Shown one piece after another: positions 34,015-43,132 of a stretch of 64,000 nucleotides of DNA (position 1 is its first letter; every line of letters begins with the position of its first letter). Position numbers and translations under genes: made by a program. Origin of the DNA: Dysosmobacter acutus (GTDB lineage Bacteria; Bacillota; Clostridia; Oscillospirales; Oscillospiraceae); assembly GCF_018919205.1 (NCBI RefSeq), contig NZ_JAHLQN010000001.1:124001-188000 (forward strand). The letters are read 5' to 3'. Below the pieces are notes generated by a model. That model had not been told where the DNA came from. It searched no databases and saw only the letters and a program-made list of their open reading frames with translations.

Positions 34015-34484
34015 GCTTGTTCCGAAAGCGGGAGCCGCCTGCCAGCGGCCCCGGAGCGGAGCTGCCGCGCGCGGCGGTCTGCTTCCCCTCCCGCGCCATG
34101 ACCCGCCGCGCGGCGGACTGGCTGGGTAATTTGGGCGGCTGCCGTCCGCTGGGCATCCTATCCGACGACTGCGATGATGTGGTCTGGCAGTGTACGGCGG
34201 AGAAGGCGGATCTTCTGCTGCTGGAGCTGGACTTTTCAAACGGAGTGGAGGATAAGGATGTTTCCGGCCGCTGCGACATCGCCGTCGAGGTGCGGAGGAG
34301 ACTGCCGGAGTGCCGCGTCTACCTCCTCTGCGAGGACGGCCATCCGGAGAAGCTGGCCGCGCTGGATAAGGCTGTGGAGCTGAAGCTCATCGACGGCTAC
34401 TGCATCGGCGACCTTTCCGCGCAGCAGATGCGTACATGGCTCGACGAAACAGCAGAGACCATGCCGGGCGGGAGCGCCCGGTAA
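34011..34484 (+). CDS. Divergent receiver-like protein
   Basis: A protein of 157 aa starting at TTG 34011, overlapping the previous stop. From about residue 45 it follows the beta-alpha pattern of a response-regulator receiver: GILSDDCDDV (acidic pair), ADLLLLELDFSN (D in the phosphorylation position), RVYLLCEDGHPEKLAAL, then LKLIDGYCIGDLSAQQMRTWL. No DNA-binding domain follows. It may be a stand-alone or pseudo-receiver. The fold is inferred from pattern only. Confidence 0.55.
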   Translation: MSLFRKREPPASGPGAELPRAAVCFPSRAMTRRAADWLGNLGGCRPLGILSDDCDDVVWQCTAEKADLLLLELDFSNGVEDKDVSGRCDIAVEVRRRLPECRVYLLCEDGHPEKLAALDKAVELKLIDGYCIGDLSAQQMRTWLDETAETMPGGSAR

Positions 34485-34562
34485 AAACCGACCCGGCGGC
34501 CGCGGGCCGGGGACAAAAACGCGGCGCACAACAAATTCTTTCTATGAAGGAGGCAACGATCT

Positions 34563-37500
34563 ATGCAACGAACAAAAAGCAAAATCCTGAGCATCCTACT
34601 CAGCCTGGTGATGCTGCTCTCGCTGCTCCCCACCACGGCGCTGGCGGCAGCCTATCCGGATCACGTCAGGGTGTTCAACGAAAGCGGCACTATTACCAGC
34701 CTCAGCGACGGGCAATACCTTGCCGCAAATAATGCTGCCAGCGCAAGCGACGGCTATATCGACGGCACTTCCTATGTCGCACGCTATGAGAAGTCCAGCG
34801 GTACGCTGTACCTCAACGACTACCACGGCCTTGCGACAGAGGACAGTATTTTTGCGGCCGGCGACCTGAACATTGTGGTTGAGAGTAACAGCAGCTTTAC
34901 CACAAGCACGACAGCTACCAATCCTTTGCGCGGCATACGGGCCGACGGCGGCACGCTGACCATCTCCGGCACCGGCACGCTGACTGTGACTGCGAAAGGT
35001 AATGGTACTGTCTATGGCATTTCCGCAGATAAGGGCGTCACAATCTCCGCACCGCTGGATGTGCAGGTCGGGAAAGTGGATTCATCGCAGAACGGCCCGG
35101 TATACGGCATTCATGCACAGAGCGGTACGATCTCTCTGCCCGGCAACGATATGACCGTTACCGCAACAGGCGGAGCGGAGAATGCCTACGGTGTTTACAA
35201 CGAAGCACAAACATCGTCGTCCGCAGCCGGCAACGGCAACATCACCATCAGCGGAAAGCTGACCGTGAACCTGAGCGGCGGTAGTAACTACAATAGAGGT
35301 ATTAGCTCGCAAGGCGGCGACATCACGTTGAATGGCGCAACGGTGAAGATCCTCGGCAGTTATCGTTACGGCATCTTCAATTTAAAAGGAAATGTTGTCA
35401 TCACGAACAGCCCTAATGTGGAACTCACCTCTACTACATCAAGCAGTGAGGGAATTTGTACATACGATGGCGGCGATCTGACCATTGAGAACAGCACCGT
35501 CAAGGTAAGTGTAGATACTCTTGCGGCAAGTCTCAAAGGAAATGTGTCGATCAAGGATTCAACGGTCGAGCTAACATCAAAATATAACCATTACGAAGTT
35601 ATTAGGACAGGTAACAGCAGCGCGGTGAATACGATCAACCTTTCCACCAAAGGCTCGGTGACGCTCACCGCATCGGGCGAGCAAACAAACGCCATGATCA
35701 GCAGCCCGGTATCTCTCGGCGCCAACACGAAATGCGAAAAGGGCAAGATTGACAACGACAGCTATGACGGCGAATACGACGGCAGCAGCAAAACCGTCCT
35801 CAAGTTCGTGCATGATGCCCCTGCGTCCACGGCTAACATCAGCCTTGATAAGACCGGCACCGTGGACTTTGGCAGCATGGAAGAGAGCTACACTGCCGCT
35901 CCGGCAGCGCAGACCGTTATCATCACCAACAACGGCACGGCGGCTACCGGCCCGCTGACCATCGCGTTGGATGGTGCCAATAAGACCGATTTCACGCTGA
36001 ACAAGAACAGCATCACGGATATTGCAGCCAGCGGTACGGACACCTTCACCGTGCAGCCCAATCCCGGGCTGACTGCCGGTATTTATAACGCTACCGTTAA
36101 GGTCAGCGGCACCGGCGTCACCGAGCAGAGCTTCAATGTGCAGTTCACCGTGACACCAAAGATAACCCTGATCCCTCGTCCCACCGCCACCGCCGGCCTC
36201 GTCTATAACGGCACGGAACAGACCGGCGTGAACGAGAGCGCGGGCTATACCCTCATCGGCACCTACAAGGCGACCAATGTGGGAGCCACGAGCTACACCG
36301 CCGTCGCAAAGCTGAACAGCAACTATAAGTGGAGCGATGGCGGCAACGAGGATGTGACGATTAACTGGAACATCGGCCAGAGAACGCCGACCGCCGCAGA
36401 CTTCAACTTTACCCCGCCGGCCTATTTGACCTACGACGGCAACAATAAGACAGCCAGCTTCACCCTTACGAGTCCCTTTACGAACTCCGGCGCAATCACC
36501 GTCAAGTATGAAAAGGACGGCGCTTCCGTGACCGAAACCAAGGATGTCGGAGATTATACCGTCAAAATTGATGTTGCAGCTGGAGACAACTTCACCGCAG
36601 GCTCTAATCTGAATAATCCTGCATGGACATTCTCCATCACTCGGGCTGATCAGAGTGCGCCTACCGGTCTCGGCGTGGCGGCTCCCACCGCCAGCGGCGG
36701 CAAGGGCAAGATCACCGGCACCACCGACAAGATGGAGTACAGTACCGACAGCAGCTTTACTTCTCCTGCTGGTACGACCTGCACGGATACGGAAACCGAG
36801 GTTGCCACCGGCACCTACTATGTGCGCTTCAAGGCAGACAGCAACCACAACGCGGGCGCTACGGCGACTGTGACGGTTCCTGCTTACAGCGCGACACCGT
36901 ACAGCATTACCGTAACCAATGACGGTAACGGCAATGCCAGCGCCGACAAGCCCTCTGCTGTGGCGGGCGAGACCGTCACCCTGACGGCCACCCCCAGCAG
37001 CGGCTATGTCTTTGACGAATGGGTTGAAAAGAATCCCACCAGCTTGATCATCGGCACAGACGGCAAGTTTACCATGCCCAGTGGGAATGTGAGCGTCAAG
37101 GCGACCTTCAAGGGCGCTGCCCTCACCGGCACGGCAAGCATCACCGGCGACTTGAAGTATGGCGCGGAGCTGACCGCTTCCCTCGCCAGCACCAACAACA
37201 CCGGCACTCTGACCTACAAGTGGTATCGCAGCGGTGAGACTACCGCAATTGCGACCAATACCACCGGCAAGTACACGCTGGTCGCAGACGACATCGACAA
37301 GACCATCACCGTGGAGATCACCAGCAGCGTTCAGAGCGGCAAGATCCCCAGCTCGGCGACAGGGACCATCGAGAAGGCGGATTGCCCTTATGCTCCTACT
37401 GCGTTCACACTCACCTTTACGCCCAACGCCGATGGCACGACCTTTACGGCGACCATCCCTGCGTTTGCAGGCGGCGAGTACAGCTTCGATGGCATGACCT

Positions 37501-38690
37501 ATTCACCGACCACCAGCACAAAGATCGACTGCAACCCCAATACAAGCTACACCGGCCATGCGAGGATCGCAGAGACTTCCACTCACAAGGCCAGCGCACC
37601 GACCAGCAGTACGCAGACTTCCCCGAAGCTGACCGTTGCCACCCCGACCTTTGCGCCCAACGGTGCGAGCGGCTTCACCGGCACGCAGAGCGTCACCATC
37701 TCCTGCGCTACGGCAGGCGCAAAGATTTACTACACCACAGATGGCACAGATCCGACGGCCTCCAGTACCGAGTACACGCCCGCTCTCAGCCTGACCTCCA
37801 CCACGACGGTCAAGGCTATCGCGGTCAAGGCAGGCATGAATGACAGCGCAATCGCAACGGCTACCTTCACCAAGTATTCCGGCGGCGGCGGTGGCGGCGG
37901 CGGCTCCTACACCCCCAGCTACACCGTTTCCGTGGATAAGACCGAGAACGGCACCATTACCGTTTCTCCCAAGTCTGCCTCCAAGGGCGATGCCGTGACC
38001 ATCACCGTGAAGCCCGACAAGGGCTACGAGCTGGACACGCTCAAGGTTCTGGATAAGAACGGTGATAAGGTAAAGCTCACCGAGAAGAACGGCAAGTACA
38101 CCTTCACCATGCCTACGGGCAAGGTCACGGTCAAGGGCAGCTTCGTTGAAGAGGCTCCGGTGCAGATTTTCAAGGATGTTCCCGTGGACGCTTACTACTA
38201 TGAAGCGGTCAAGTGGGCGGCAGAGAAGGGCATCACGGGCGGCGTCGGCAACGGCCTGTTCGCTCCCAACCAGCCCTGCACCCGCGCTCAGATCGTCACC
38301 TTCCTGTGGCGCGCAGCCGGTTCTCCCGCTCCCAAGAGCATGAGCAGCTTCGCGGATGTTCCTGCTGACGCCTTCTATGCCAAGGCGGTTGCGTGGGCCG
38401 TGGAGAATGGCATCACCGGCGGCACCGGCGACGGCAAGTTCAGCCCCGACGCTACCTGCACCCGCGCACAGAGCGTGACCTTCCTGTACCGCGCGGCGGG
38501 CAGCCCCAAGGTCAGCAGCAGCGCTGAGTTCGGTGATGTGGCGACCAATGCCTATTACGCCGACGCGGTGGCATGGGCCGCCAAGAACGGCATCACCGGC
38601 GGCATCGGCGGCGGCCTGTTCGGCTCCGGCAACGACTGCACACGCGCTCAAATCGTGACGTTCCTCTATCGTAACTATCAGAGCAAGTAA
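34563..38690 (+). CDS. SLH-domain surface protein with beta-helix and Ig-like regions
   Basis: A protein of 1,375 aa. A signal peptide (1-28) is followed by a right-handed beta-helix-like region (about 90-420: [37 protein letters not shown]), choice-of-anchor/Ig-like and MBG-type domains, an InlB-like repeat, a chitobiase-type [13 protein letters not shown] domain, a Gly8 linker near 1106, another InlB-like repeat and three SLH domains starting near 1203, 1263 and 1323, exactly 60 residues apart. Each SLH has TRAQ where TRAE is classical. SLH domains hold proteins on pyruvylated wall polymers. GAAGGAGG precedes ATG 34563. It is the largest cargo product of the ICE and a likely adhesin. Confidence 0.9.
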   Translation: MQRTKSKILSILLSLVMLLSLLPTTALAAAYPDHVRVFNESGTITSLSDGQYLAANNAASASDGYIDGTSYVARYEKSSGTLYLNDYHGLATEDSIFAAGDLNIVVESNSSFTTSTTATNPLRGIRADGGTLTISGTGTLTVTAKGNGTVYGISADKGVTISAPLDVQVGKVDSSQNGPVYGIHAQSGTISLPGNDMTVTATGGAENAYGVYNEAQTSSSAAGNGNITISGKLTVNLSGGSNYNRGISSQGGDITLNGATVKILGSYRYGIFNLKGNVVITNSPNVELTSTTSSSEGICTYDGGDLTIENSTVKVSVDTLAASLKGNVSIKDSTVELTSKYNHYEVIRTGNSSAVNTINLSTKGSVTLTASGEQTNAMISSPVSLGANTKCEKGKIDNDSYDGEYDGSSKTVLKFVHDAPASTANISLDKTGTVDFGSMEESYTAAPAAQTVIITNNGTAATGPLTIALDGANKTDFTLNKNSITDIAASGTDTFTVQPNPGLTAGIYNATVKVSGTGVTEQSFNVQFTVTPKITLIPRPTATAGLVYNGTEQTGVNESAGYTLIGTYKATNVGATSYTAVAKLNSNYKWSDGGNEDVTINWNIGQRTPTAADFNFTPPAYLTYDGNNKTASFTLTSPFTNSGAITVKYEKDGASVTETKDVGDYTVKIDVAAGDNFTAGSNLNNPAWTFSITRADQSAPTGLGVAAPTASGGKGKITGTTDKMEYSTDSSFTSPAGTTCTDTETEVATGTYYVRFKADSNHNAGATATVTVPAYSATPYSITVTNDGNGNASADKPSAVAGETVTLTATPSSGYVFDEWVEKNPTSLIIGTDGKFTMPSGNVSVKATFKGAALTGTASITGDLKYGAELTASLASTNNTGTLTYKWYRSGETTAIATNTTGKYTLVADDIDKTITVEITSSVQSGKIPSSATGTIEKADCPYAPTAFTLTFTPNADGTTFTATIPAFAGGEYSFDGMTYSPTTSTKIDCNPNTSYTGHARIAETSTHKASAPTSSTQTSPKLTVATPTFAPNGASGFTGTQSVTISCATAGAKIYYTTDGTDPTASSTEYTPALSLTSTTTVKAIAVKAGMNDSAIATATFTKYSGGGGGGGGSYTPSYTVSVDKTENGTITVSPKSASKGDAVTITVKPDKGYELDTLKVLDKNGDKVKLTEKNGKYTFTMPTGKVTVKGSFVEEAPVQIFKDVPVDAYYYEAVKWAAEKGITGGVGNGLFAPNQPCTRAQIVTFLWRAAGSPAPKSMSSFADVPADAFYAKAVAWAVENGITGGTGDGKFSPDATCTRAQSVTFLYRAAGSPKVSSSAEFGDVATNAYYADAVAWAAKNGITGGIGGGLFGSGNDCTRAQIVTFLYRNYQSK

Positions 38691-38714
38691 CCGTATACTA
38701 ACCCCGCAATAAGA

Positions 38715-38757
38715 ACGGCGGCAAAGGATCACCATGTCCTTTGCCGCCGTCTTTTTA
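38715..38757 (+). terminator. Terminator after SLH gene
   Basis: A perfect 14-bp stem (38715-38728 with 38737-38750), an 8-base loop and CTTTTTAT. It closes the cargo operon. Confidence 0.92.
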
Positions 38758-38802
38758 TCTTTTGGAGCAAAAAAGAAGCAGGGTGTAACCCCCACTTCTC
38801 CG

Positions 38803-39162
38803 TTACTGATCTTTCTTTTTCTTCATTTTCTCTACCTGACGACAGAGATCGATATAGTCCCTTGATTCAGTATCGTCTTTTCCGGAGAAGAACTCCAGAA
38901 CATCGGCGCTGACGGAATTTGGACGAGAGGTGCCAGCGTGTGCTATGGCATCCAAGCTGATGTGCAGCTCACGGGCAATAAGGAAAATAGTTTCGCCCTT
39001 CGGATTGCTGCGACAGATCTCCAAATCCATGATCGTTCTTGTATTCATGCTTAGCTTGCGGGCTAATTCTCGCTGAGAAAGACCCCGTTCCTCTCTGGCC
39101 TCTCTCACAGCCTTTGCCAGAAGATCGAGCGCAACATACACATTCATCACCTCTACTACCAT
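38803..39162 (-). CDS. XRE-family repressor, Orf9-like
   Basis: A protein of 119 aa. A helix-turn-helix (REARGLSQRELARKL type: EERGLSQRELARKLSMNTRT, then IMDLEICRSNPKGET) occupies residues 20-75, and the tail is lysine-rich. Its place and orientation match Orf9 of Tn916, the repressor read against orf7. ATG 39162 gives 119 aa; ATG 39147 is also possible, but its AGAGGTG is too close. It probably acts on the TTAGTRTGTA repeats just upstream. Confidence 0.82.
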   Translation of the reverse strand: MVVEVMNVYVALDLLAKAVREAREERGLSQRELARKLSMNTRTIMDLEICRSNPKGETIFLIARELHISLDAIAHAGTSRPNSVSADVLEFFSGKDDTESRDYIDLCRQVEKMKKKKDQ

Positions 39163-39572
39163 TTTAGTGTGTACTCCAGCTCACTTAAATTAGTATGTAG
39201 GGCAGTATTATGATGTACCGTAACTCACCATCGGAAAGGAGTTGTATTTTTTGAAGCAAATTTCTAAATTAAGGAATTTCCAGTAAAAGACCGCGTTTGT
39301 TGGTGCGATGCGGGTAGCGGACCTTAGTCAAATTGATAGAAGCACGGCTATTTATCATATAGCTTTTACGGTTCTAAACGGTGTATTCAACTACACCGCT
39401 TTGTATTGCTTAAATTACCATATTTTCTTTTTCCATCGGCTCATTATGCCGTTGGAAAATTTTTTTGAAAATTTTTGCCGAAAAGTGCGCAAAACCACCC
39501 CTCCCAATCGGGATATAAGCAAAGGGGAAAATACACCGCCTCCCGCGGTTCGGGAAGGAGGTGCAAAAACTC
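39163..39572. promoter_or_regulatory. Control region between Orf9-like and Orf7-like genes
   Basis: The 410-base gap starts with two direct repeats TTAGTGTGTA (39164-39173) and TTAGTATGTA (39190-39199), 26 bases apart, next to the repressor start; they are candidate operators. The rest is AT-rich, contains no convincing gene and ends in AAGGAGG (39555-39561), the ribosome site of the sigma-like gene. By analogy with Tn916 the excision genes should be switched on from here. Confidence 0.55.
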
Positions 39573-40013
39573 ATGGAGCTGACGCCGTCCCGGAAGGAAA
39601 CTGCTCGGCATGAATTCGACAGGCTATGCAAGATGGTGCTGCGCGGAGAGGCCATCGATTATGACAATCACATCGCATGGTGCTCCAAGCATGAGACTTC
39701 CCTTTCGTGGTTGTCAGAAAGTCAGGAGAGACAGTTGGGCGTACTGGACGAGTACCCGTGCGAACGATTCTGCTTTCAGGTGCAGGGCTATACCATCCCT
39801 ATCCGCAGCGAAATCCTTGCCAATGCCCTTGTGAAGCTGTCTGAGAAAAAGCGGGATATTATTCTGCTTGCGTATTTTTTGGACATGACCGATCAGGAGA
39901 TCGCGGATAAGCTGGATATGGTCCGATACACCGTGCAGCGCAGACGTGCAAAGTCTCTTAAGGAATTAAAAAAGAAAATGGAGGTTGATAGCAGTGACGA
40001 ACAAACCGGGTAA
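39573..40013 (+). CDS. Orf7-like sigma-70 region 4-type regulator
   Basis: A protein of 146 aa from ATG 39573 (AAGGAGG 11 bases upstream). The C-terminal part LVKLSEKKRDIILLAYFLDM, then TDQEIADKLDMVRYTVQRRRAKSL, is a sigma-70 region 4 helix-turn-helix. In Tn916, the equivalent Orf7 together with Orf8 activates excision and transfer genes. It overlaps the Orf8-like gene by 20 bases. Confidence 0.85.
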   Translation: MELTPSRKETARHEFDRLCKMVLRGEAIDYDNHIAWCSKHETSLSWLSESQERQLGVLDEYPCERFCFQVQGYTIPIRSEILANALVKLSEKKRDIILLAYFLDMTDQEIADKLDMVRYTVQRRRAKSLKELKKKMEVDSSDEQTG

Positions 40014-40248
40014 TGCGAATGTATCCCTGCTCCCTTTTTCCACCATTGAAGCAGCATCTTCCGGAGATGTGGATGCGATCAATGCCGTGCTGCGGCACTA
40101 CGAACGCTATATGGCGGCTCTGGCGACAAGGCGGCTCTATGATGAGAACGGCGTTGAGCATCTTTGCATTGATGAAGAAAAGCTATGCAGGATGCGAACA
40201 AAGCTGATCACCAAGATCATTGAATTCAAGGTGATCCGAACCGTGTGA
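39994..40248 (+). CDS. Orf8-like helix-turn-helix protein
   Basis: A protein of 84 aa from GTG 39994, 9 bases after GGAGG (39980-39984); a TTG at 39985 touches that ribosome site. The pattern LPFSTIEAASSGDVDAINAV, then LRHYERYMAALATRRL and a final KLITKIIEFKV, is that of the helix-turn-helix domain protein found next to Orf7 in Tn916-like elements. It is probably a co-regulator of excision. Confidence 0.85.
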   Translation: MTNKPGNANVSLLPFSTIEAASSGDVDAINAVLRHYERYMAALATRRLYDENGVEHLCIDEEKLCRMRTKLITKIIEFKVIRTV

Positions 40249-40713
40249 ATACATCTGCCGCTCAGGAATGTGTTTGCCCCTTTCCACACTTCTGCGGCGG
40301 CATCTCCGTGCATCTGCGAGGAAAGGCCCTTATCTCATGGATAAGAGCCTTTCCCGGCTGATACACAGCCTGATATATGCACCTTGAAAACGCGCGCTGC
40401 GCTGCATAGGCAAACGGATAACGTTCCGAGCCGGACGAGCCGGCAGACGGCGCGCCAAGACCCATCCAGATAACTGGACAGGCGAGCGAGCAAGCCAGTC
40501 TGTAACCGTGCGTGGCAGCACGGTGGCCATGACTCCGAGTTTGGGATAATGATACTCCCGCGTTGAACGCCCTCAAAGCATTGCGCGGCGCACCCATCAG
40601 CATGGGCCGGGGTGAGACTCCCGTGGGCGGCTGCCAGCCGCCGTCCGTTCTTGCCATCATTTATAGCGAGATAATAACAACCTATAATTTTTACTATTTT
40701 GGGAGGTATCCCC
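40249..40713 (+). ncRNA. Candidate structured non-coding region between orf8-like and xis
   Basis: These 465 bases have no convincing gene but several stem-loops: 40322-40334 with 40340-40352 (12 pairs, one mismatch), ACCGTGC/GCACGGT (40505-40511, 40518-40524) and GGCGGCT/AGCCGCC (40626-40632, 40636-40642). GC-rich, ordered pairing over 300 bases ending shortly before xis suggests a structured leader or small RNA that controls excision. Overlapping frames on the minus strand lack ribosome sites. No known RNA family is recognised. Confidence 0.4.
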
Positions 40714-40926
40714 ATGACAGATAAAATCGGCTTAACGATTGAAGAAGCCGCAGACTATACAGGCATTGGCAGAAACACCATGCGGAAGCTCGTGGAATGG
40801 GAGAAGATTCCCGTACTGCGGATCGGACGCAGATACATCATCCGCATAGATGTCATTCATAAGTTCATGGAAGCCAACCAGGGTGCAGATCTTCTGGTGC
40901 GGGAACAGGTCCGTGCGGTCAGATGA
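40714..40926 (+). CDS. xis: Excisionase (Xis), Tn916 type
   Basis: A protein of 70 aa from ATG 40714 (GGGAGGT, 40701-40707). The pattern LTIEEAADYTGIGRNTMRKLVE, then VLRIGRRYIIRIDVIHKFME, is the winged helix of Tn916-type excisionases and MerR-like DNA binders. It bends DNA at the element ends and directs Int to excise. The integrase gene follows after 109 bases with its own promoter. Confidence 0.93.
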   Translation: MTDKIGLTIEEAADYTGIGRNTMRKLVEWEKIPVLRIGRRYIIRIDVIHKFMEANQGADLLVREQVRAVR

Positions 40927-40953
40927 AGGACAGGACAGTGCGGAGCTTTTTAT

Positions 40954-40989
40954 TTGCCGGTTCATGTGAGGTCTGCTATAATAGCAGAC
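40954..40989 (+). promoter_or_regulatory. Integrase promoter with palindromic -10
   Basis: TTGCCG (40954-40959), a 17-base spacer and TATAAT (40977-40982). The -10 lies inside a perfect 19-base palindrome (GTCTGCTAT A ATAGCAGAC, 40971-40989), so a dimeric repressor bound there would block int directly. The start codon of int is 54 bases downstream of the -10. Confidence 0.8.
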
Positions 40990-41035
40990 AACACATCATA
41001 ACAGCTCCGTTTGCCGCTATGAGAGGAGAAGCACT

Positions 41036-42331
41036 ATGGCAAAAGGTTCTGTAAGAAAAAAGGGAAAGAAGTGGTACTATCGGTTCTATGTAGAGGATGC
41101 CAGCGGCAACAGCGTTCAGAGGGAGTTTCCCGGTTCTGAGAGCAAGAGCGAAACGGAAGCCATGCTCCGCAAGGCCATGGCGAATTATGAGGAAAAGCAA
41201 TTCGTAGCAAAATCCGAAAATCTAACCCTTGCAGGGCTGCTGGACAAGTGGATTGAGGAGGAACTGAAGCCCGGTTCTCTGAGCAACGGCACGGTGGCCG
41301 CCTACATCGACACAGCCAGACGCATCAAGAAGCACCCCATCGCTGACCGTAAGCTGAAGAAGATCACACCGGATCATCTGCAAAGTTATCTGGACCTGCT
41401 GAGCCTTGGCGGTGAATGGCCGGACGGCACGGTAAGGAAAGCGCTGAGCAGCGGTTCCATGCGGCAATACTCCGCCGTGCTGCAAGGTGCGTTCCGTTTC
41501 GCGGTATTCCCTAAGCAGTATCTCTCCTTCAACCCCATGCAGTACATCGTGTACCGCAAGAGGACGGAGGACTACGACCTGTTTTCGGAGGACGGTGCGG
41601 AGGAGGATATTCCCATTATCCCGACGATTTCCTACGAACAGTTTCTTGAATTGAATGAGATGCTGTTCAAAAAGAAAAACCCCGCCCTTCTGCCTATCCA
41701 GATCGCGTACTACACCGGACTTCGCATTGGCGAGGTTTGCAGCCTGACCTGGCAGGACATTGACCTGAAGGAGCAGCGGCTGACGGTGAGACGCAGCATC
41801 CGCTACAACTCGGCGCGGCACAGGACGGAGATTGGCACCACGAAGCGCAAAAAGATCCGCTCAGTGGATTTCTGCAACACACTGGCGGAGATTTTGAAAG
41901 AGGCAAAGAAAACGCAGATGCTTGACCGCCTTGCCTGTGGACCGCTATACAGCCAGAATTACTACTTGACCATTGAAGAAAAGAACCGCACCTACTATGA
42001 GGTTTACAGCCTGCCGGTTTCGGAGCATCCTCCAGAGGGTTATCAGGCGATCAGCTTTGTCTGTGTGCGGCAGGATGGCAGGTATGAGTCTCCGGCAACG
42101 GTTTCCAATGTGTGTCAGGTAGCAAAGAAAAGAGTGGACGGCATGGAGAGTTTTCATTTCCATCAGCTCCGCCACACCTTCACCAGCAATCTGCTGTCCT
42201 ACGGCGCAGCGCCGAAGGACGTGCAGGAGCTTCTTGGCCATTCGGATGTGACGACCACAATGAATATTTACGCACACGCAAGCAGAGAGGCTAAGCGCGA
42301 TGCCGCGAAACTGCTGGACAAGGTGCAATAA
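41036..42331 (+). CDS. int: Tyrosine integrase, Tn916/Tn1549 type
   Basis: A protein of 431 aa. The N-terminal arm-binding domain (GSVRKKGKKWYYRFYVED) is followed by a core-binding domain (about 60-175) and the catalytic domain with R230 (YTGLRIGE), H376 and R379 (FHFHQLRHTF), H402 (LGHSD) and the nucleophile Y412 (MNIYAHA). All catalytic residues are present, so the enzyme should be active. It would join and excise the element ends together with Xis. GAGAGGAG precedes ATG 41036. It is the last gene of the ICE. Confidence 0.96.
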   Translation: MAKGSVRKKGKKWYYRFYVEDASGNSVQREFPGSESKSETEAMLRKAMANYEEKQFVAKSENLTLAGLLDKWIEEELKPGSLSNGTVAAYIDTARRIKKHPIADRKLKKITPDHLQSYLDLLSLGGEWPDGTVRKALSSGSMRQYSAVLQGAFRFAVFPKQYLSFNPMQYIVYRKRTEDYDLFSEDGAEEDIPIIPTISYEQFLELNEMLFKKKNPALLPIQIAYYTGLRIGEVCSLTWQDIDLKEQRLTVRRSIRYNSARHRTEIGTTKRKKIRSVDFCNTLAEILKEAKKTQMLDRLACGPLYSQNYYLTIEEKNRTYYEVYSLPVSEHPPEGYQAISFVCVRQDGRYESPATVSNVCQVAKKRVDGMESFHFHQLRHTFTSNLLSYGAAPKDVQELLGHSDVTTTMNIYAHASREAKRDAAKLLDKVQ

Positions 42332-42334
42332 GAC

Positions 42335-42375
42335 TTTCCCTTGTTCTTTTCCGGCAAGGGAAAAAACAAGGGAAA
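42335..42375. repeat. CAAGGGAAA repeats at right end, candidate Int arm sites
   Basis: Three copies of CAAGGGAAA stand just behind int: one inverted (TTTCCCTTG, 42335-42343) and two direct (42355-42363, 42367-42375). The outer pair also forms an 11-bp inverted repeat TTTCCCTTGTT/AACAAGGGAAA. Tn916-type integrases bind short repeats near the ends through their N-terminal domain, so these are candidate arm sites marking the right end. Confidence 0.6.
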
Positions 42376-42491
42376 TTGAGAGCAGAGAAACATCCAGATG
42401 CCTTGAAAAGCAAGCAATTTCAGCACTTCCAAGAAAAATGATTTATAAATCGGAATTTGCAAAAGTTTCTCCACGCGTAAATCCCAATAGG

Positions 42492-42532
42492 AAAAGCATA
42501 CGGCGCGGCAGACGACCGCGCCGTATGCTTTT
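42492..42532. terminator. Terminator of DUF3841 genes
   Basis: A perfect 17-bp stem (42492-42508 with 42516-42532) with a 7-base loop, 4 bases after the stop of the minus-strand gene; GCTTTT follows in both directions. It marks chromosomal DNA outside the ICE. Confidence 0.85.
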
Positions 42533-42535
42533 CTT

Positions 42536-43132
42536 CTATTGGGGCGGCGGAACCCGCTGCCGTCTGATCCACTCGCTCCTGATCTGCCAGAGTCCGGCCT
42601 GCACGCCTCCCACGCCGCTCATATCCCCTTCCCGAATCCGATCGTGGTGCCGGAACAGCCGCTCCCAGCTCTCCAAAATCCGCTTCTTCCACTGGGGGTG
42701 GAACTTCGTCAGCATCACGTCGGTCTCCCGCAGTCCGCAGCGGGCAAGCTCTTTTTGAAACGACCGCTCCTCCCGCTCGTTCTCCCCGATATAGCGCAGC
42801 TGCATGACCTTGTTCCAATCGTACAGGTCAAAGAGCACCGCCTGATCAAGGGGCACATCCAAGGTCAGCGCTTCTCCCGTCCCCGTCCGGTCCACGCTGT
42901 AGAGCGCGCCAAAGGCCCAGTAGGGAAACTCTGCGCCCCGGGGCCTTGGCACAATGTTCTCCATCCGACTCACAAACCAGGAGTAGGCAGTGAGGAAAAC
43001 AGGCGCGCTCTCCCCGTACTTGCCTCGGACATACTCCTCCCTGGAAAAGCAGACTCCATCCCGCTCCAAAACCCGCAGCACCACGTCGGACTGAGCGGTG
43101 TAAAGCCTTATCGTGTCACATGACTGACCCAT
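42536..43132 (-). CDS. DUF3841-family protein, copy 2
   Basis: A soluble protein of 198 aa. It shares with its neighbour the blocks TAYSWFVSRM, GAEFPYWAFG, LTLDVPLDQAVLFDLYDWNKV and the C-terminal SWERLF end, the pattern of DUF3841. Start ATG 43132 with GGAGG about 10 bases upstream. It overlaps the end of the paralogous gene upstream by 25 bases, so both are co-translated. Function unknown. Confidence 0.8.
   Translation of the reverse strand: MGQSCDTIRLYTAQSDVVLRVLERDGVCFSREEYVRGKYGESAPVFLTAYSWFVSRMENIVPRPRGAEFPYWAFGALYSVDRTGTGEALTLDVPLDQAVLFDLYDWNKVMQLRYIGENEREERSFQKELARCGLRETDVMLTKFHPQWKKRILESWERLFRHHDRIREGDMSGVGGVQAGLWQIRSEWIRRQRVPPPQ

Larger units (their letters stand above)
1..42375. 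mobile_element. Tn1549/Tn916-type integrative conjugative element, left end outside window
   Basis: The gene set is that of a conjugative transposon of gut Firmicutes: helicase/methylase, TOPRIM, MobC, MOBP relaxase, PcfB-like, ArdC-like, VirD4, VirB2/VirB6-like proteins, PrgI, VirB4, NlpC/P60 hydrolase, then XRE repressor, Orf7/Orf8-like regulators, Xis and a tyrosine integrase as the last gene. The first gene is cut by the left edge, so the left attachment site is not visible. The right boundary is put just after the CAAGGGAAA repeats behind int; it could lie anywhere up to about 42,490, because chromosomal DUF3841 genes with their own terminator begin at 42,492. The segment 29,938-38,790 does not belong to the transfer core and is read as cargo. 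Confidence 0.9.

Noticed and set aside
40262..40715. Minus-strand frames of 126-132 codons between orf8-like and xis
   Set aside because: No ribosome sites, odd composition, and they coincide with stem-loops; the region is better read as non-coding.
42376..42491. Exact ICE/chromosome junction by target duplication
   Set aside because: The left end is outside the window, so no direct repeat pair can be compared.
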